A stretch of 64,000 nt of DNA, from the NCBI RefSeq assembly GCF_000474215.1, contig NZ_BAUC01000005.1, positions 1 through 64,000 on the forward strand, given 5' to 3'. Position numbers and translations under genes: made by a program. Position 1 is the first letter of the stretch. Each line of letters starts with the position of its first letter. Source of the DNA: Edwardsiella hoshinae NBRC 105699 = ATCC 33379. Lineage in GTDB: Bacteria; Pseudomonadota; Gammaproteobacteria; Enterobacterales; Enterobacteriaceae. A model generated the notes under the pieces. The model was given only the letters and a program-made list of their open reading frames with translations, did no database searches and was not told where the DNA came from. Of the stretch, positions 40,674 to 51,162 are shown one piece after another.

Positions 40674-43385
40674 ATGCAGCCAACGTCAAACTCCATGTCC
40701 CTTTCCGGCGTCACTCGCAGCTATCTGCTGTTTATCGTGCTATTGCTGCTGGGCAACCTGCTATACGGCTATAACTACGTCAATGCCTACCTCAGCGCCA
40801 AGCAACACATGTTGTCGTCGGTAGCCCGGCTGTTGCAGCAACGGATCGAAACCTACCGTTTCATTACCTATCAGATCTACGAAACCACCCCTCACGACGA
40901 ACTGCGCGATAACCAGACACCACAGCATGAGTTGCGCCTACGCCCGGATATCTACCTGCTGGATAAAACACGTCATAAGACCGATGCCTTAATCTTCGGT
41001 CTACACGACAGCGCCACCAGTGAACTGGCACAGAACCTGTCACGCTATCTGGATACCCTATGGAGCGCTGATACTGAGCCTTATTCGCTTTACTATCTCA
41101 ACGGACAAGATAACAGCCTGATCCTGATCTCCACCATGCCGATGAAAGATCTCTCCGCACGCTATAAGGATGGCTATCTGGGGAATCTGGTGGAAGCGCG
41201 TAAGGCGGAGATGCTCCAGCAGTCGAATGCCCTCGACCAGCGCGAAGGTTTCTCCGGGTTGCGTAAGTTCCGTTTTCAAAACGCCTACTATTTTACCCTA
41301 CGTACCACCTTCAACGATCCCGGCCACCTGGCTACCGTGATCGCCTTCGATCTCCCGGTGGAAGATCTGCTACCGAACAACTTGCCGGCGCAGCGCTTCC
41401 AACTGCTCGAGCAACCAGACAACGATGGCGAATGGAACGCGGGCGATGAACCGCCGCGGGCCGTCACCCAACTGAGCTGGCCCTGGATCACCGTCAATAG
41501 CCCGATCCATAACACGCCGCTGACGCTTCAATTCCACATCCCGACGATGGCGCTGATCATCGATCTGGCGCGCAACAACTTCTGGGTGCTGTTGATCAAT
41601 CTGGCGCTGCTGGCCCTCTCCGCCATCGCCTTCTACATCGTCCGCCATCAGTATGTTCGTCCTGGCAAACGTATGGCGGCGCAGCTGAACGCCCAGCAAG
41701 AGATGAATCAGGAGATCATCGCCCATCTGCCGATGGGCTTGCTGATCTACCGCTTCGACAACAACACGCTGGTCGCCAGCAATAAGCAGGCCGATCAACT
41801 GCTGCCCCACCTGAGCCTGCATAAGATCGCGGCGATGGCCGATCGCCATCATGGTAAGGTGCAGGTCAGCATCAACAACGCCATGTATGAAGTGCAAATG
41901 GTGCGCAGCCAACAGACGCCGCACTCGGCCCTGTTTCTGATCCGTAACCTGGATACCGAGATGCTGATGAGCCAGAAGCTCAAGCTGGCTCACGAGGAGT
42001 ACGAGAAAAACCTGACGGCACGCAAGACCATGACCGACAACCTGAGTCAGGAGTTGCAAGCGCCGCTGAGCGAGATAACCCGTCTGAGCACGGCCCTGCG
42101 CGACGCAGAGAATCAAGCGCCACTGCTCGATGCGCTGTGGCTGGAAAGCCAACACGCCCAACGCCTGATCGATGAAATCACTCTGTTAACCGCCGTCGAA
42201 AGCCAGGATTGGCATCCTCAGTCCCGCCCTTTCCGCCTGCACGAACGCATCGATGCCCTGTTGTTACGTAATCTCCCCGCCATGCGACGCAAGGGGTTAA
42301 TGCTACTGGGGCGGGTCGATACCGATCCGGCACAACAGTTTGACGGCGACATCGTCACCCTGGAACGGGTGCTGGAAATGCTGCTGCACTATGCCATCGT
42401 CACCACCGCCTACGGCAAGATCAGCCTGACCCTCAGCCCCGATGCCCAACACCCCGACCGATTACACGTCCAGTTGAGCGACACCGGTGCGGGGCTCACG
42501 CGCAGCGAGCTGCGTAACCTACACTACCCGGCTCTGGCACCGGCGCAAAGCGACCGCTTCTCCCGCGGCTCTAGCCTCACCTTCTATCTCTGCGCCCAGC
42601 TTTGCCGCCGCCTAGGCGGTGAGTTGACCATCGATAGCCGCCCCGATATCGGCACGCACTATCGCTTCAGCTGCCGTATGCAACCGTTGCCGCTCAGCGA
42701 ACAACAGGAAGAGAAGCTGCTGGACGGCATCACCATCGGTCTGCGCATCACCGCCGAGGAAATCCGTGCCCGAGTCAGCCAACGGCTGGAGGGGCTCGGC
42801 GCCACGCTGATCAACGCCGATGACGAGGGAGAAAGTCACGCCGGCACGCCGTCCTGCGATTTGTTGGTGACCGACGATCCCGCTCAAGTTCAGACGAATA
42901 CCTTGCTGTTGGCGGCGGACGTCGAGGGATTCGAGGAGTATGCGCCACAGCGTATTCGCGCAAATTTTAACCTGAGCGATGCGTTAATCGACGCGATCCT
43001 GCTGCTGATCGAACGGCAAATGGCGGCCGCAGAAGCCCCCGTCTATTGCGAATATGCTGAAAATGCTGAAAATGCACCGTCCGTTATTGATGAGAATCCT
43101 TTTAAATCAAAGGATTACTATTCACTGTTTTTGGACACAGTACCCGCTGATATACAAAAACTGTATACTGAGTCAGATCAACAGGATTGGCCCGCGCTAG
43201 CCCTCACCGCGCACCGCCTCAAAGGCGTCTTCGCCATGCTGGCGTTTCCCGTCGGTAAAACGTTGTGTGAACAGCTGGAAGAGGCACTGAAGCATCACAA
43301 CGCGGCACAGGCTCGAGTCCTGATCAGTCATATTGACGCTTTTGTCAGCCGACTGCTTCAACTAGGTAACCAACAATATGAATAA
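40674..43385 (+). CDS. rcsD: Phosphotransfer protein RcsD
   Basis: This 903-aa inner-membrane protein has two membrane segments (~15-37 and ~305-325) around a periplasmic domain. A histidine-kinase-like region without the catalytic His follows, and a C-terminal HPt domain has the phosphorylated His at residue 847 (LTAHRLKGVFAML). It passes phosphate from RcsC to RcsB in the envelope-stress relay that controls capsule, motility and adhesion. The length is close to E. coli RcsD (890). Its stop overlaps rcsB by eight bases. Confidence 0.95.
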   Translation: MQPTSNSMSLSGVTRSYLLFIVLLLLGNLLYGYNYVNAYLSAKQHMLSSVARLLQQRIETYRFITYQIYETTPHDELRDNQTPQHELRLRPDIYLLDKTRHKTDALIFGLHDSATSELAQNLSRYLDTLWSADTEPYSLYYLNGQDNSLILISTMPMKDLSARYKDGYLGNLVEARKAEMLQQSNALDQREGFSGLRKFRFQNAYYFTLRTTFNDPGHLATVIAFDLPVEDLLPNNLPAQRFQLLEQPDNDGEWNAGDEPPRAVTQLSWPWITVNSPIHNTPLTLQFHIPTMALIIDLARNNFWVLLINLALLALSAIAFYIVRHQYVRPGKRMAAQLNAQQEMNQEIIAHLPMGLLIYRFDNNTLVASNKQADQLLPHLSLHKIAAMADRHHGKVQVSINNAMYEVQMVRSQQTPHSALFLIRNLDTEMLMSQKLKLAHEEYEKNLTARKTMTDNLSQELQAPLSEITRLSTALRDAENQAPLLDALWLESQHAQRLIDEITLLTAVESQDWHPQSRPFRLHERIDALLLRNLPAMRRKGLMLLGRVDTDPAQQFDGDIVTLERVLEMLLHYAIVTTAYGKISLTLSPDAQHPDRLHVQLSDTGAGLTRSELRNLHYPALAPAQSDRFSRGSSLTFYLCAQLCRRLGGELTIDSRPDIGTHYRFSCRMQPLPLSEQQEEKLLDGITIGLRITAEEIRARVSQRLEGLGATLINADDEGESHAGTPSCDLLVTDDPAQVQTNTLLLAADVEGFEEYAPQRIRANFNLSDALIDAILLLIERQMAAAEAPVYCEYAENAENAPSVIDENPFKSKDYYSLFLDTVPADIQKLYTESDQQDWPALALTAHRLKGVFAMLAFPVGKTLCEQLEEALKHHNAAQARVLISHIDAFVSRLLQLGNQQYE

Positions 43386-44031
43386 CCTGAATGTAATCAT
43401 TGCTGACGACCATCCCATCGTTTTATTCGGCATTCGTAAGTCGCTGGAACAGATCGAGTGGGTGAACGTCGTCGGGGAATTCGAAGATTCCACTACGCTG
43501 ATCAATAGCCTGCCCAAACTGGACGTCAACGTTCTGATCACCGATCTCTCCATGCCCGGCGACAAATACGGCGACGGTATTACCCTGATCAAATACATCA
43601 AGCGCCACTTCCCGGAGCTGTCGATCATCGTCCTGACCATGAATAATAACCCGGCCATTCTCAGCGCCGTGTTGGATCTGGATATCGAAGGGATCGTCCT
43701 GAAACAAGGAGCGCCGACCGATCTGCCCAAGGCGCTCGCCGCCCTGCAAAAGGGCAAGAAATTTACCCCGGAGAGCGTCTCTAAGCTGTTGGAGAAGATC
43801 AACGCCAGCGGCTATGGCGACAAACGCCTCTCGCCGAAAGAGAGCGAGGTACTGCGCCTGTTCGCCGAAGGATTCCTGGTCACCGAGATCGCTAAGAAGC
43901 TAAATCGCAGTATCAAGACCATCAGCAGCCAGAAAAAGTCGGCGATGCTGAAGCTGGGCGTCGACAACGACATTGCCCTGCTCAACTACCTCTCATCGGT
44001 CAATATCATGCCGAACGATGACAAGGCATAA
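43378..44031 (+). CDS. rcsB: Response regulator RcsB
   Basis: This 217-aa protein has a receiver domain with the acidic pocket DDHP (residues 10-13) and phospho-acceptor Asp56 (LITDLSMPG), then a LuxR-type helix-turn-helix (LSPKESEVLRLFAEGFLVTEIAKKL). It is nearly identical in layout to E. coli RcsB (216 aa). It acts as a homodimer or with partners such as RcsA on capsule, flagellar and small-RNA genes. It is coupled to rcsD. Confidence 0.97.
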   Translation: MNNLNVIIADDHPIVLFGIRKSLEQIEWVNVVGEFEDSTTLINSLPKLDVNVLITDLSMPGDKYGDGITLIKYIKRHFPELSIIVLTMNNNPAILSAVLDLDIEGIVLKQGAPTDLPKALAALQKGKKFTPESVSKLLEKINASGYGDKRLSPKESEVLRLFAEGFLVTEIAKKLNRSIKTISSQKKSAMLKLGVDNDIALLNYLSSVNIMPNDDKA

Positions 44032-44064
44032 CCCTCGCCTGCCGCCGCCACGGCGGCGAGCCGC

Positions 44065-44100
44065 TACCCCACAGGCCCGTAACCTGCGGGGTATTTTTTT
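44065..44100 (+). terminator. Terminator between rcsB and rcsC
   Basis: The stem TACCCC-a-CAGG / CCTG-c-GGGGTA carries one internal mismatch and is followed by seven T. It lies between the convergent rcsB and rcsC genes. Confidence 0.85.
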
Positions 44101-46978
44101 ATCCACGGGGTGCCGCCGCCCGGCGCCGGCGGATCGCGAGCGCATAACCACTGAGCGCGGCCAATAGATCCTCACGCATCACCGGCTTAGAAAGACAACT
44201 GTCCATTCCCACCTCGATACAACGCTGCCGCTCCTCGGCTAAGGCGTTGGCGGTTACCCCGACGATCGGCAGGGTACGTCCCTGCTGACGCAGGCGTTCC
44301 GTCAACTGATAGCCATCCATATTCGGCATATTGACGTCCGTCAGCACGATATCGGCGGGCTGTTGCTGCAACATGCCTAAGGCATCCACCCCATCACACG
44401 CCGTGTTGACCTGAGTGAAACCGAGCGAACCCAGTTGGTCGGCCAGCAGCCGGCGATTGATCGGATGGTCGTCGACGATCAGAATGGCGATATCACTGAA
44501 GTCCTGCGCTGTCATCGCCGTTTCATCGCCGCCGCTCTGCACCACCGCCTCACTGGCCACATCGCCCGGCGCGGCAAAAAGACGGTTGAGCACCTGCAAC
44601 AGCTCCAATGGCGCCGCGGTATTCAGCACCCATTCGCCTTCAGCCTGACAACATGCATGGCCCAGATAATCGGCACGCAGCTGGATACGGGTCGCGAAAG
44701 GGAGCTGAGAGGTCAACGGATGATCGCTGATCACCACCGCCTGTGCCGCTTCTTCTGGCGCGGCGGGGCAGAGGCGAACCCGCGCACCCGCGGCACTCAG
44801 CAGCGCATGCAGATAACGCTCCAAACGGGCGTTGTGGATCGCCAGCCACAGAGTTCGTTGCACTAAGGCCGGTTGTATCGGCTGTGCCGGCACGGCCTGA
44901 TACATCGGCAAACGAATAGTAAAGATACTGCCCAGCCCCGGCGCCGACTCGACCGCAATATCGCCATCCATCAGGCTGACCAGCTTCTCACAGATGGCCA
45001 ATCCCAGCCCAGTACCGTGGAAATGGCGCTGTACGCCGCTGCCCACTTGAAAGAAGGGGTCGAACAGACGCTGCACGTCGCGCGCCGGGATCCCCATTCC
45101 GGTGTCACGGATGCGGAACTCCAAGTAAAAGTCATTGACCCGCGCCTGAAGAATGATACAGCCGGTATCGGTAAACTTGATGGCATTGCTCAACAGGTTA
45201 GAGAGTACCTGCTGAATACGCATGATATCGCCGCTGATCTCCGCTGGCACATCCGGCTCGATAAAACAGTACAAAGTCAGTCGCTTACGCACTACCAGTG
45301 GCAGGTAGTTGCCGATGATATGCGGGATCACCTCACGCGCCACGAAGCGCCCCGGCTCGATCTTCAACTGCTCCGACTCGATCTTGGAGAAGTCGAGGAT
45401 GTCATTGATGATCTTTAGCAACAACCCGGAAGAGTTACTCATCGCCCCCAACAGGCGTTGCACCTCTTCCGGTAGCGTCTTCGTGCGCAGCAAATCCAGG
45501 TTGCCGATAATGCCATACAATGGTGTGCGCAGCTCATGGCTGACCGTCGCCAGGAACATCGACTTGGACTGGCTAGCCTGCTCCGCCGCCGCCGCCATCT
45601 CCTGTAACGACTCCTCCATCTTCACACGCGTACTCACATCGACCATGGCGCAAATGGCCACCTCCTCGTTGCGATAGCGCGAACGAACGAAACTGATTTG
45701 CAGGTTCTGATTCTGTGCGGTGATCACATCCAGCACGCTGACCTGCTCTTCGTTGAGGATACCAACGATGCGCTGGCGATCTTCTGGAGTAAATTGGCGC
45801 GTATAGTTATGGGCCAACTCATTGCTCAGGATATTACTACCGTCGCTCACCCGGAGGATCGAGATCCCCACCGGGGCCGACGCCACGATCTTGCGGTTAA
45901 ACTGTTCGTGCTCCTCAAGGCGTAACGCGTTGTTCTCCGCGGGCAGGAACATCTTGCGCTCGAACAGCCAGGTCAGCACGAACAGCACCAGCGCGCTGAT
46001 CAGGTTCAGTACGATGGCGTTGATCAGCAACAGGTTAAAACGCTCCAGTAATACCCGCACCGGTAACGAATAGACGATGGTCAGGCCACTAGGACGCAAC
46101 TTCTTTTTCAGCAACAGAGTATCGTAACTGCTGTTATAGCCAAAATAGTTGTCGTCCTCCGGCAAGCCATTTAGCAGCGGCAACGGCCCACCGTTCTCAG
46201 CATAACTCAGCAGCACATCGCCGTTATCGCTCAGCAACGTTACCCCGATGGGCAGTACCGAAGGGTTGGTCAGCTCCTCTAAGCGCAGGGTCTGCTCGAT
46301 CCCCAATACTGCCTCCAGATGGGTGGCGGCATAGACCGGCGCGGTGATATACAATGCGCCGACCTCCCGTTGTGCGCCCGGAACCACCCAGTACAGCACC
46401 TGCTCCTTATCGTTACTATTGCGGAAATGGTTAACCCGCTGCTGTAACAGGCGCAGGGTGTTACCGCCCTCCAACGGCACGTTGCGAATACTGAAATCCG
46501 CGAGGCACAGACTGGTGCCGCCGATGACGAAGATGCGATTGAGATCGTAGGCGGCAACGAAGTTTTCTTTCCAGTAGCGAATAAAGCCGCTCAATGCCCG
46601 CAGCGAGGTACGATAGTTGTCGCTGGCGCGACGGCAATCCGACTCGGGGAACACCGGCAGCAGCGGCGGCACCTCGCCGTGGATGTCCAACAACCCTCCG
46701 CTGTAGGGTTGAATGCTCTCATCCCCCGACCAAGCCAGACGATTCTCGGCGATATAACGAATGTCGCGCATGGTAGCGCTGGCCTGACGGATCACCGCCT
46801 CCGCCTGATCGTAGTTTAGGTGGAAGTCCTGGCGAATATCAGACTCTTTCTGGTGGAACTGATTCAAGATGTAGAAGGTGGTCAGCAGGGCGCCCAGAAT
46901 CCACAGCATCAACGCCAGCGCACGGAACAGGTAGCGCGACAAGCGGAGCGTGGTGCGAAAGGAGACAAAATATTTCAA
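44099..46978 (-). CDS. rcsC: Hybrid sensor kinase RcsC
   Basis: This ~959-aa protein has two membrane segments (~20-40 and ~315-335) around a periplasmic domain, a kinase core with the phospho-His in TVSHELRTPLYG, an ATP-binding G-box (GTGLGLAICEKL) and a C-terminal receiver with Asp in IVLTDVNMPNMDG. It senses envelope stress through IgaA/RcsF and feeds RcsD. The start is uncertain. E. coli RcsC begins MKYLASFRTTL, and the matching residues here follow a TTG at 46976-46978; the open frame runs on to 47128 without support. No strong ribosome site precedes the TTG. Confidence 0.9.
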   Translation of the reverse strand: MKYFVSFRTTLRLSRYLFRALALMLWILGALLTTFYILNQFHQKESDIRQDFHLNYDQAEAVIRQASATMRDIRYIAENRLAWSGDESIQPYSGGLLDIHGEVPPLLPVFPESDCRRASDNYRTSLRALSGFIRYWKENFVAAYDLNRIFVIGGTSLCLADFSIRNVPLEGGNTLRLLQQRVNHFRNSNDKEQVLYWVVPGAQREVGALYITAPVYAATHLEAVLGIEQTLRLEELTNPSVLPIGVTLLSDNGDVLLSYAENGGPLPLLNGLPEDDNYFGYNSSYDTLLLKKKLRPSGLTIVYSLPVRVLLERFNLLLINAIVLNLISALVLFVLTWLFERKMFLPAENNALRLEEHEQFNRKIVASAPVGISILRVSDGSNILSNELAHNYTRQFTPEDRQRIVGILNEEQVSVLDVITAQNQNLQISFVRSRYRNEEVAICAMVDVSTRVKMEESLQEMAAAAEQASQSKSMFLATVSHELRTPLYGIIGNLDLLRTKTLPEEVQRLLGAMSNSSGLLLKIINDILDFSKIESEQLKIEPGRFVAREVIPHIIGNYLPLVVRKRLTLYCFIEPDVPAEISGDIMRIQQVLSNLLSNAIKFTDTGCIILQARVNDFYLEFRIRDTGMGIPARDVQRLFDPFFQVGSGVQRHFHGTGLGLAICEKLVSLMDGDIAVESAPGLGSIFTIRLPMYQAVPAQPIQPALVQRTLWLAIHNARLERYLHALLSAAGARVRLCPAAPEEAAQAVVISDHPLTSQLPFATRIQLRADYLGHACCQAEGEWVLNTAAPLELLQVLNRLFAAPGDVASEAVVQSGGDETAMTAQDFSDIAILIVDDHPINRRLLADQLGSLGFTQVNTACDGVDALGMLQQQPADIVLTDVNMPNMDGYQLTERLRQQGRTLPIVGVTANALAEERQRCIEVGMDSCLSKPVMREDLLAALSGYALAIRRRRAAAPRG

Positions 46979-47113
46979 CGTGGCACCCGTAACCGTGATG
47001 ACAGGAGGAATGGCGTTAAGGTAGCGGCAAAGCCCGCGCGGCGCAATGACCTGACGCCGATCACCTTGGGTCGTCGCGCCGCGATGGCGCGCACTTACTC
47101 GGGCGGAGACAAC

Positions 47114-47138
47114 AAAAAGGCCGGTCAAGACCGGCCTT
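47114..47138 (-). terminator. Rho-independent terminator after gyrA
   Basis: On the minus strand a 10-bp stem, AAGGCCGGTC/GACCGGCCTT with a TT loop, ends in a T run (plus-strand A run at 47114-47118). It lies between gyrA and rcsC. Confidence 0.88.
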
Positions 47139-47161
47139 GGTTGGCACAGGGATGACGGCGC

Positions 47162-49795
47162 TTACTCCGCGTCGTCACTCCCCTCATCGTCACCATCCAC
47201 TTCCGGCGCGATGTCCTCATCGCCTTCGGCGGCGCTGCCATCGATGCTGTCCAGCTCTTCGTCGTCTACCGGCTCAACCACACGCTGCAAGCCAACGACG
47301 TGCTCGTCTTCGGCGGTACGAATCAAGATCACCCCTTGGGTGTTACGCCCAACAATGCTGACCTCGGAGACTCGGGTACGTACCAAGGTGCCGGCGTCGG
47401 TGATCATCATGATCTGGTCGCCATCATCGATCTGCACCGCCCCCACCACGCTACCGTTACGCTCGGTAACCTTGATGGAGATAACCCCCTGGGTGGCGCG
47501 TGACTTGGTCGGGTACTCGGCCACGGCGCTGCGCTTACCGTAACCGTTCTGGGTCACGGTCAGGATCGCTCCGTCACCGTGCGGCACAATCAGCGAGACG
47601 ACCCGATCGTCGTCGGCCAGCTTAATGCCGCGCACCCCGGTAGCGGTACGGCCCATGGCACGCACGGCCTCCTCCTTAAAGCGCACCACCTTACCGGCGG
47701 CGGAGAACAGCATCACATCGTCATTGCCGTTGGTCAGGTCGACACCGATCAGCTCGTCGCCCTCATTCAAGTTCACCGCGATGATCCCGGCGGCACGCGG
47801 ACGACTGAACTCGGTCAGCGCCGTCTTCTTCACCGTTCCGCTGGCGGTCGCCATGAAGACGTTAACCCCTTCCGCATATTCACGTACCGGCAAGATGGCG
47901 GTGATGCGCTCATCGGCCTCCAGCGGCAGCAGGTTGATGATCGGGCGACCACGGGCGCCGCGGCTGGCTTCTGGCAACTGATAGACCTTCATCCAGTACA
48001 TACGGCCACGGCTGGAGAAGCACAGGATGGTGTCGTGAGTATTGGCCACCAGCAAGCGCTCGATGAAGTCCTCTTCCTTAATACGCGCGGCAGACTTACC
48101 CTTGCCGCCACGACGCTGGGCTTCATAGTCGCTCAGCGGCTGATACTTGACGTAGCCTTGATGCGACAAGGTGACCACCACGTCTTCTTGCTCGATCAGA
48201 TCTTCGATGTTGATGTCCGCCGTATTGGCGGTGATCTCGGTACGGCGTGCATCGCCAAACTGATCACGGATGGCGATCAACTCTTCGCGGATCACCTCCA
48301 TCAGACGTTCTGGACTTTGCAGGATGAAGATCAGCGCGGCGATCTGCTCCAGCAGTTGCTGGTATTCGTCCAGCAACTTCTCGTGCTCCAGACCGGTCAA
48401 CTTTTGCAGACGCAAATCCAAGATCGCCTGCGCCTGCTGCTCGGTCAGGTAGTAGTGGCCCTCGCGGATGCCATACTGTGGCTCCAGCCACTCCGGACGG
48501 GCGGCATCGTCACCAGCGCGCTCCAGCATCGCCGCCACGTTGCCCAGCGCCCAGGCGTGGGCAACCAGCGCCGCCTTGGCCTCCGCCGGCGTCGGTGCGC
48601 GACGGATCAACTCGATAATCGGATCGATATTCGCCAACGCAATGGCTAAGCCTTCCAAGATATGGGCGCGTTCGCGCGCTTTGCGCAGTTCAAAGATGGT
48701 ACGACGCGTCACCACTTCGCGGCGGTGGCGGACGAAGGCTTCCAGACACTCTTTCAGAGTCAGTAGCTTCGGCTGTCCTTGATGCAAGGCGACCATGTTG
48801 ATGCCAAACGAGACCTGCATCTGGGTCTGGGAATAGAGGTTGTTCAATACCACCTCGCCCACCGCATCGCGTTTGATCTCAATGACGATGCGCATGCCGT
48901 CCTTATCGGATTCATCGCGCAGCGCGCTGATGCCTTCGACACGCTTCTCTTTCACCAGCTCGGCAATTTTCTCGATCAGACGTGCCTTGTTGACCTGATA
49001 AGGGATCTCATGCACCACGATGGTTTCGCGACCATGCTTGGGGTCGGTTTCGATCTCGGCGCGCGCGCGCACGTAAATCTTGCCGCGCCCGGTGCGGTAA
49101 GCCTCTTCGATGCCGCGTCGGCCATTGATGATCGCCGCCGTCGGGAAGTCCGGCCCAGGGATGTGCTCCATCAGCCCCTCGATAGAGATGTTCTCATCAT
49201 CGATATAGGCCAAGCAGCCGTTGATCACCTCAGTCAGGTTGTGGGGCGGAATATTGGTCGCCATCCCCACCGCGATACCGGCCGAGCCGTTCACCAACAG
49301 GTTCGGCACCTTGGTCGGCAGCACGTCGGGGATCTGCTCGGTGCCGTCGTAGTTGGGCACATAATCCACCGTCTCTTTGTCCAAATCGGCCAACAGTTCA
49401 TGGGCGATCTTGGCCATACGCACTTCGGTGTAACGCATCGCGGCGGCGGAGTCGCCATCGATGGAACCAAAGTTACCCTGGCCGTCGACCAGCATATAGC
49501 GCAGGGAGAACGGCTGCGCCATACGTACGATGGTGTCGTAAACCGCGCTATCACCGTGCGGGTGATATTTACCGATAACATCACCGACCACACGGGCCGA
49601 TTTTTTGTATGGTTTATTCCAGTCATTGCCCAGTACGTTCATCGCGAACAGCACGCGACGGTGTACCGGCTTCAGGCCATCCCGAACATCCGGCAGCGCA
49701 CGACCGACGATAACGGACATGGCGTAATCCAGATATGAGTTTTTCAACTCTTCTTCGATATTGACCGGCGTAATCTCTCTGGCAAGGTCGCTCAT
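47162..49795 (-). CDS. gyrA: DNA gyrase subunit A
   Basis: This 877-aa protein (E. coli, 875) has the winged-helix breakage-reunion domain with the quinolone region intact (HGDSAVYD, Ser83 and Asp87). The catalytic Tyr follows in [10 protein letters not shown]. The GyrA-box QRRGGKGKS opens the C-terminal DNA-wrapping domain, and the tail is acidic (DGDDEGSDD). It introduces negative supercoils with GyrB. The wild-type residues at 83 and 87 suggest quinolone sensitivity at this target. It is divergent from ubiG. Confidence 0.98.
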   Translation of the reverse strand: MSDLAREITPVNIEEELKNSYLDYAMSVIVGRALPDVRDGLKPVHRRVLFAMNVLGNDWNKPYKKSARVVGDVIGKYHPHGDSAVYDTIVRMAQPFSLRYMLVDGQGNFGSIDGDSAAAMRYTEVRMAKIAHELLADLDKETVDYVPNYDGTEQIPDVLPTKVPNLLVNGSAGIAVGMATNIPPHNLTEVINGCLAYIDDENISIEGLMEHIPGPDFPTAAIINGRRGIEEAYRTGRGKIYVRARAEIETDPKHGRETIVVHEIPYQVNKARLIEKIAELVKEKRVEGISALRDESDKDGMRIVIEIKRDAVGEVVLNNLYSQTQMQVSFGINMVALHQGQPKLLTLKECLEAFVRHRREVVTRRTIFELRKARERAHILEGLAIALANIDPIIELIRRAPTPAEAKAALVAHAWALGNVAAMLERAGDDAARPEWLEPQYGIREGHYYLTEQQAQAILDLRLQKLTGLEHEKLLDEYQQLLEQIAALIFILQSPERLMEVIREELIAIRDQFGDARRTEITANTADINIEDLIEQEDVVVTLSHQGYVKYQPLSDYEAQRRGGKGKSAARIKEEDFIERLLVANTHDTILCFSSRGRMYWMKVYQLPEASRGARGRPIINLLPLEADERITAILPVREYAEGVNVFMATASGTVKKTALTEFSRPRAAGIIAVNLNEGDELIGVDLTNGNDDVMLFSAAGKVVRFKEEAVRAMGRTATGVRGIKLADDDRVVSLIVPHGDGAILTVTQNGYGKRSAVAEYPTKSRATQGVISIKVTERNGSVVGAVQIDDGDQIMMITDAGTLVRTRVSEVSIVGRNTQGVILIRTAEDEHVVGLQRVVEPVDDEELDSIDGSAAEGDEDIAPEVDGDDEGSDDAE

Positions 49796-50037
49796 GGAGC
49801 TGCTATCCCTCTACTAATTATTCATCTGCCGCTACCCTCAATACATCGAGTAGAACCAGGCGCATACACGATGACAAAGACGACAATGATACCACAAAGG
49901 CACTGCTTGTGCGAAATGCGCCACGCCATTCCTGCCCGTCTGGCCGCTGCCCCTTTGCCCATGGCGTGGAAAAGGTATAATCCGCGCTAACGGGGATTTT
50001 TTGCGCGTACCGCCGCGCCGGATTAAAGGAGTCGTAG

Positions 50038-50745
50038 GTGTCACAAAACGTTGATATGCAGGAAATTGCCAAGTTTGAAGCCGTCGCTTCTCGCTGGTGG
50101 GACCCAGAGGGCGAATTCAAGCCGCTGCACCGTATCAATCCGCTGCGCCTGGCGTACATCCAGCAACGCGCCGATGGACTGTTCGGTAAGCGGGTACTCG
50201 ACGTCGGTTGCGGTGGCGGCCTGCTGGCCGAAGCGATGGCACTGGCCGGCGCCGATGTGACCGGTCTGGATATGGGCGGCGAACCGCTCCAGGTAGCGCG
50301 CCTGCACGCCTTAGAGAGTGGTGTCACGGTCGATTATCGTCAAGAGACCGTCGAGCAACATGCCGCCGATAGCGCGGCACAATACGATGTGGTCACCTGC
50401 ATGGAGATGCTGGAACATGTGCCCGATCCCTGCTCTGTCGTGCATGCCTGCGCCCGGCTGGTCAAGCCCGGTGGTCAGCTGTTTTTCTCCACCATCAACC
50501 GCACGCCGAAGTCATGGCTGCTGATGGTGGTCGGCGCCGAGTACCTGCTGAAGATGGTGCCTAAAGGCACCCATGATGCGCGCAAATTCATCCGTCCCGC
50601 CGAGTTGATGGGCTGGCTAGACAACAGCCCGCTGACGGTGCGTCATCTGTGTGGCATACACTACAACCCGCTACGCGACCGTTTCACCCTGGGAGCGAAT
50701 GTCGATGTCAACTACCTACTGCACGCTCAACGTGAGACAGCGTAG
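50038..50745 (+). CDS. ubiG: Ubiquinone biosynthesis O-methyltransferase UbiG
   Basis: This 235-aa class I methyltransferase has the S-adenosylmethionine motif [14 protein letters not shown] (~55-68), [12 protein letters not shown] and [11 protein letters not shown]. It makes both O-methylations in the ubiquinone pathway at the inner-membrane face. The start is GTG at 50038, preceded by AAAGGAG; the residues [14 protein letters not shown] fit the family start. It is divergent from gyrA, as in E. coli. Confidence 0.95.
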   Translation: MSQNVDMQEIAKFEAVASRWWDPEGEFKPLHRINPLRLAYIQQRADGLFGKRVLDVGCGGGLLAEAMALAGADVTGLDMGGEPLQVARLHALESGVTVDYRQETVEQHAADSAAQYDVVTCMEMLEHVPDPCSVVHACARLVKPGGQLFFSTINRTPKSWLLMVVGAEYLLKMVPKGTHDARKFIRPAELMGWLDNSPLTVRHLCGIHYNPLRDRFTLGANVDVNYLLHAQRETA

Positions 50746-50965
50746 GCCACGGCGATCATCCGGTGGGCCGCCGCTGGGCGGGCCCATTCGCTAAGCGGTG
50801 ACGTTTGCACCGATCCCGGCGCAGATCAAGATTAACGATTTTAGCAATGAATAATAAAGCGGCAGACGATCAATTTTTTTAAATCCGCCACCCTGTTATC
50901 CCCCAGCGGGATGGTGCCAGAGCCGACGCCGCCTACCGCCCACTCCGTAACATTTCACCCCCAAC

Positions 50966-50974
50966 TTATCCACA
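50966..50974 (+). promoter_or_regulatory. DnaA box upstream of nrdA
   Basis: TTATCCACA is a perfect consensus DnaA box. DnaA activates nrdAB in E. coli, linking dNTP supply to replication. Confidence 0.75.
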
Positions 50975-51011
50975 ACCCGAGCCGATTTTGTTCACTTGCA
51001 AATCGCAGCAA

Positions 51012-51060
51012 ACACCACTATCTTGTTGCCACATCGTCACCAACCCCCTATATATTGTGT
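51012..51060 (+). promoter_or_regulatory. Pair of NrdR-like boxes upstream of nrdA
   Basis: ACACCACTATCTTGTT (51012-51027) and CCCCTATATATTGTGT (51045-51060) resemble the NrdR consensus ACACWATATATWGTGT. Their starts are 33 bases apart, about three helical turns, as expected for NrdR pairs. Each half-matches, so repression by NrdR is likely but not certain. Confidence 0.65.
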
Positions 51061-51162
51061 TAATGCCCCGTGTAAGCAACTAACGCCGCGGGCATTGGCA
51101 CGCTGCGGCAGCGACCAGTTGGGCGCGCCGCGCCGGGGATCACACGGACAGGAACGCATCCT

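Larger units (their letters stand above)
50746..51162 (+). promoter_or_regulatory. nrdA: Intergenic region with nrdA control elements
   Basis: No gene is evident in this 417-base gap. A GGGCC/GGCCC-rich inverted repeat just after ubiG (about 50,765-50,785) may end its transcript. Further on lie a perfect DnaA box and two NrdR-like boxes, listed separately, as known for nrdAB promoters. The A/T-rich section near 50,835-50,885 may include further regulator sites. Confidence 0.65.

Noticed and set aside
43993-44175. Short frames across the rcsB-rcsC junction
   Set aside because: They cross a terminator and overlap two well-supported genes.
47579-49738. Long plus-strand frames opposite gyrA (356 and 319 aa)
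   Set aside because: They are antisense shadows of gyrA, rich in His/Asp/Arg as expected for such frames.
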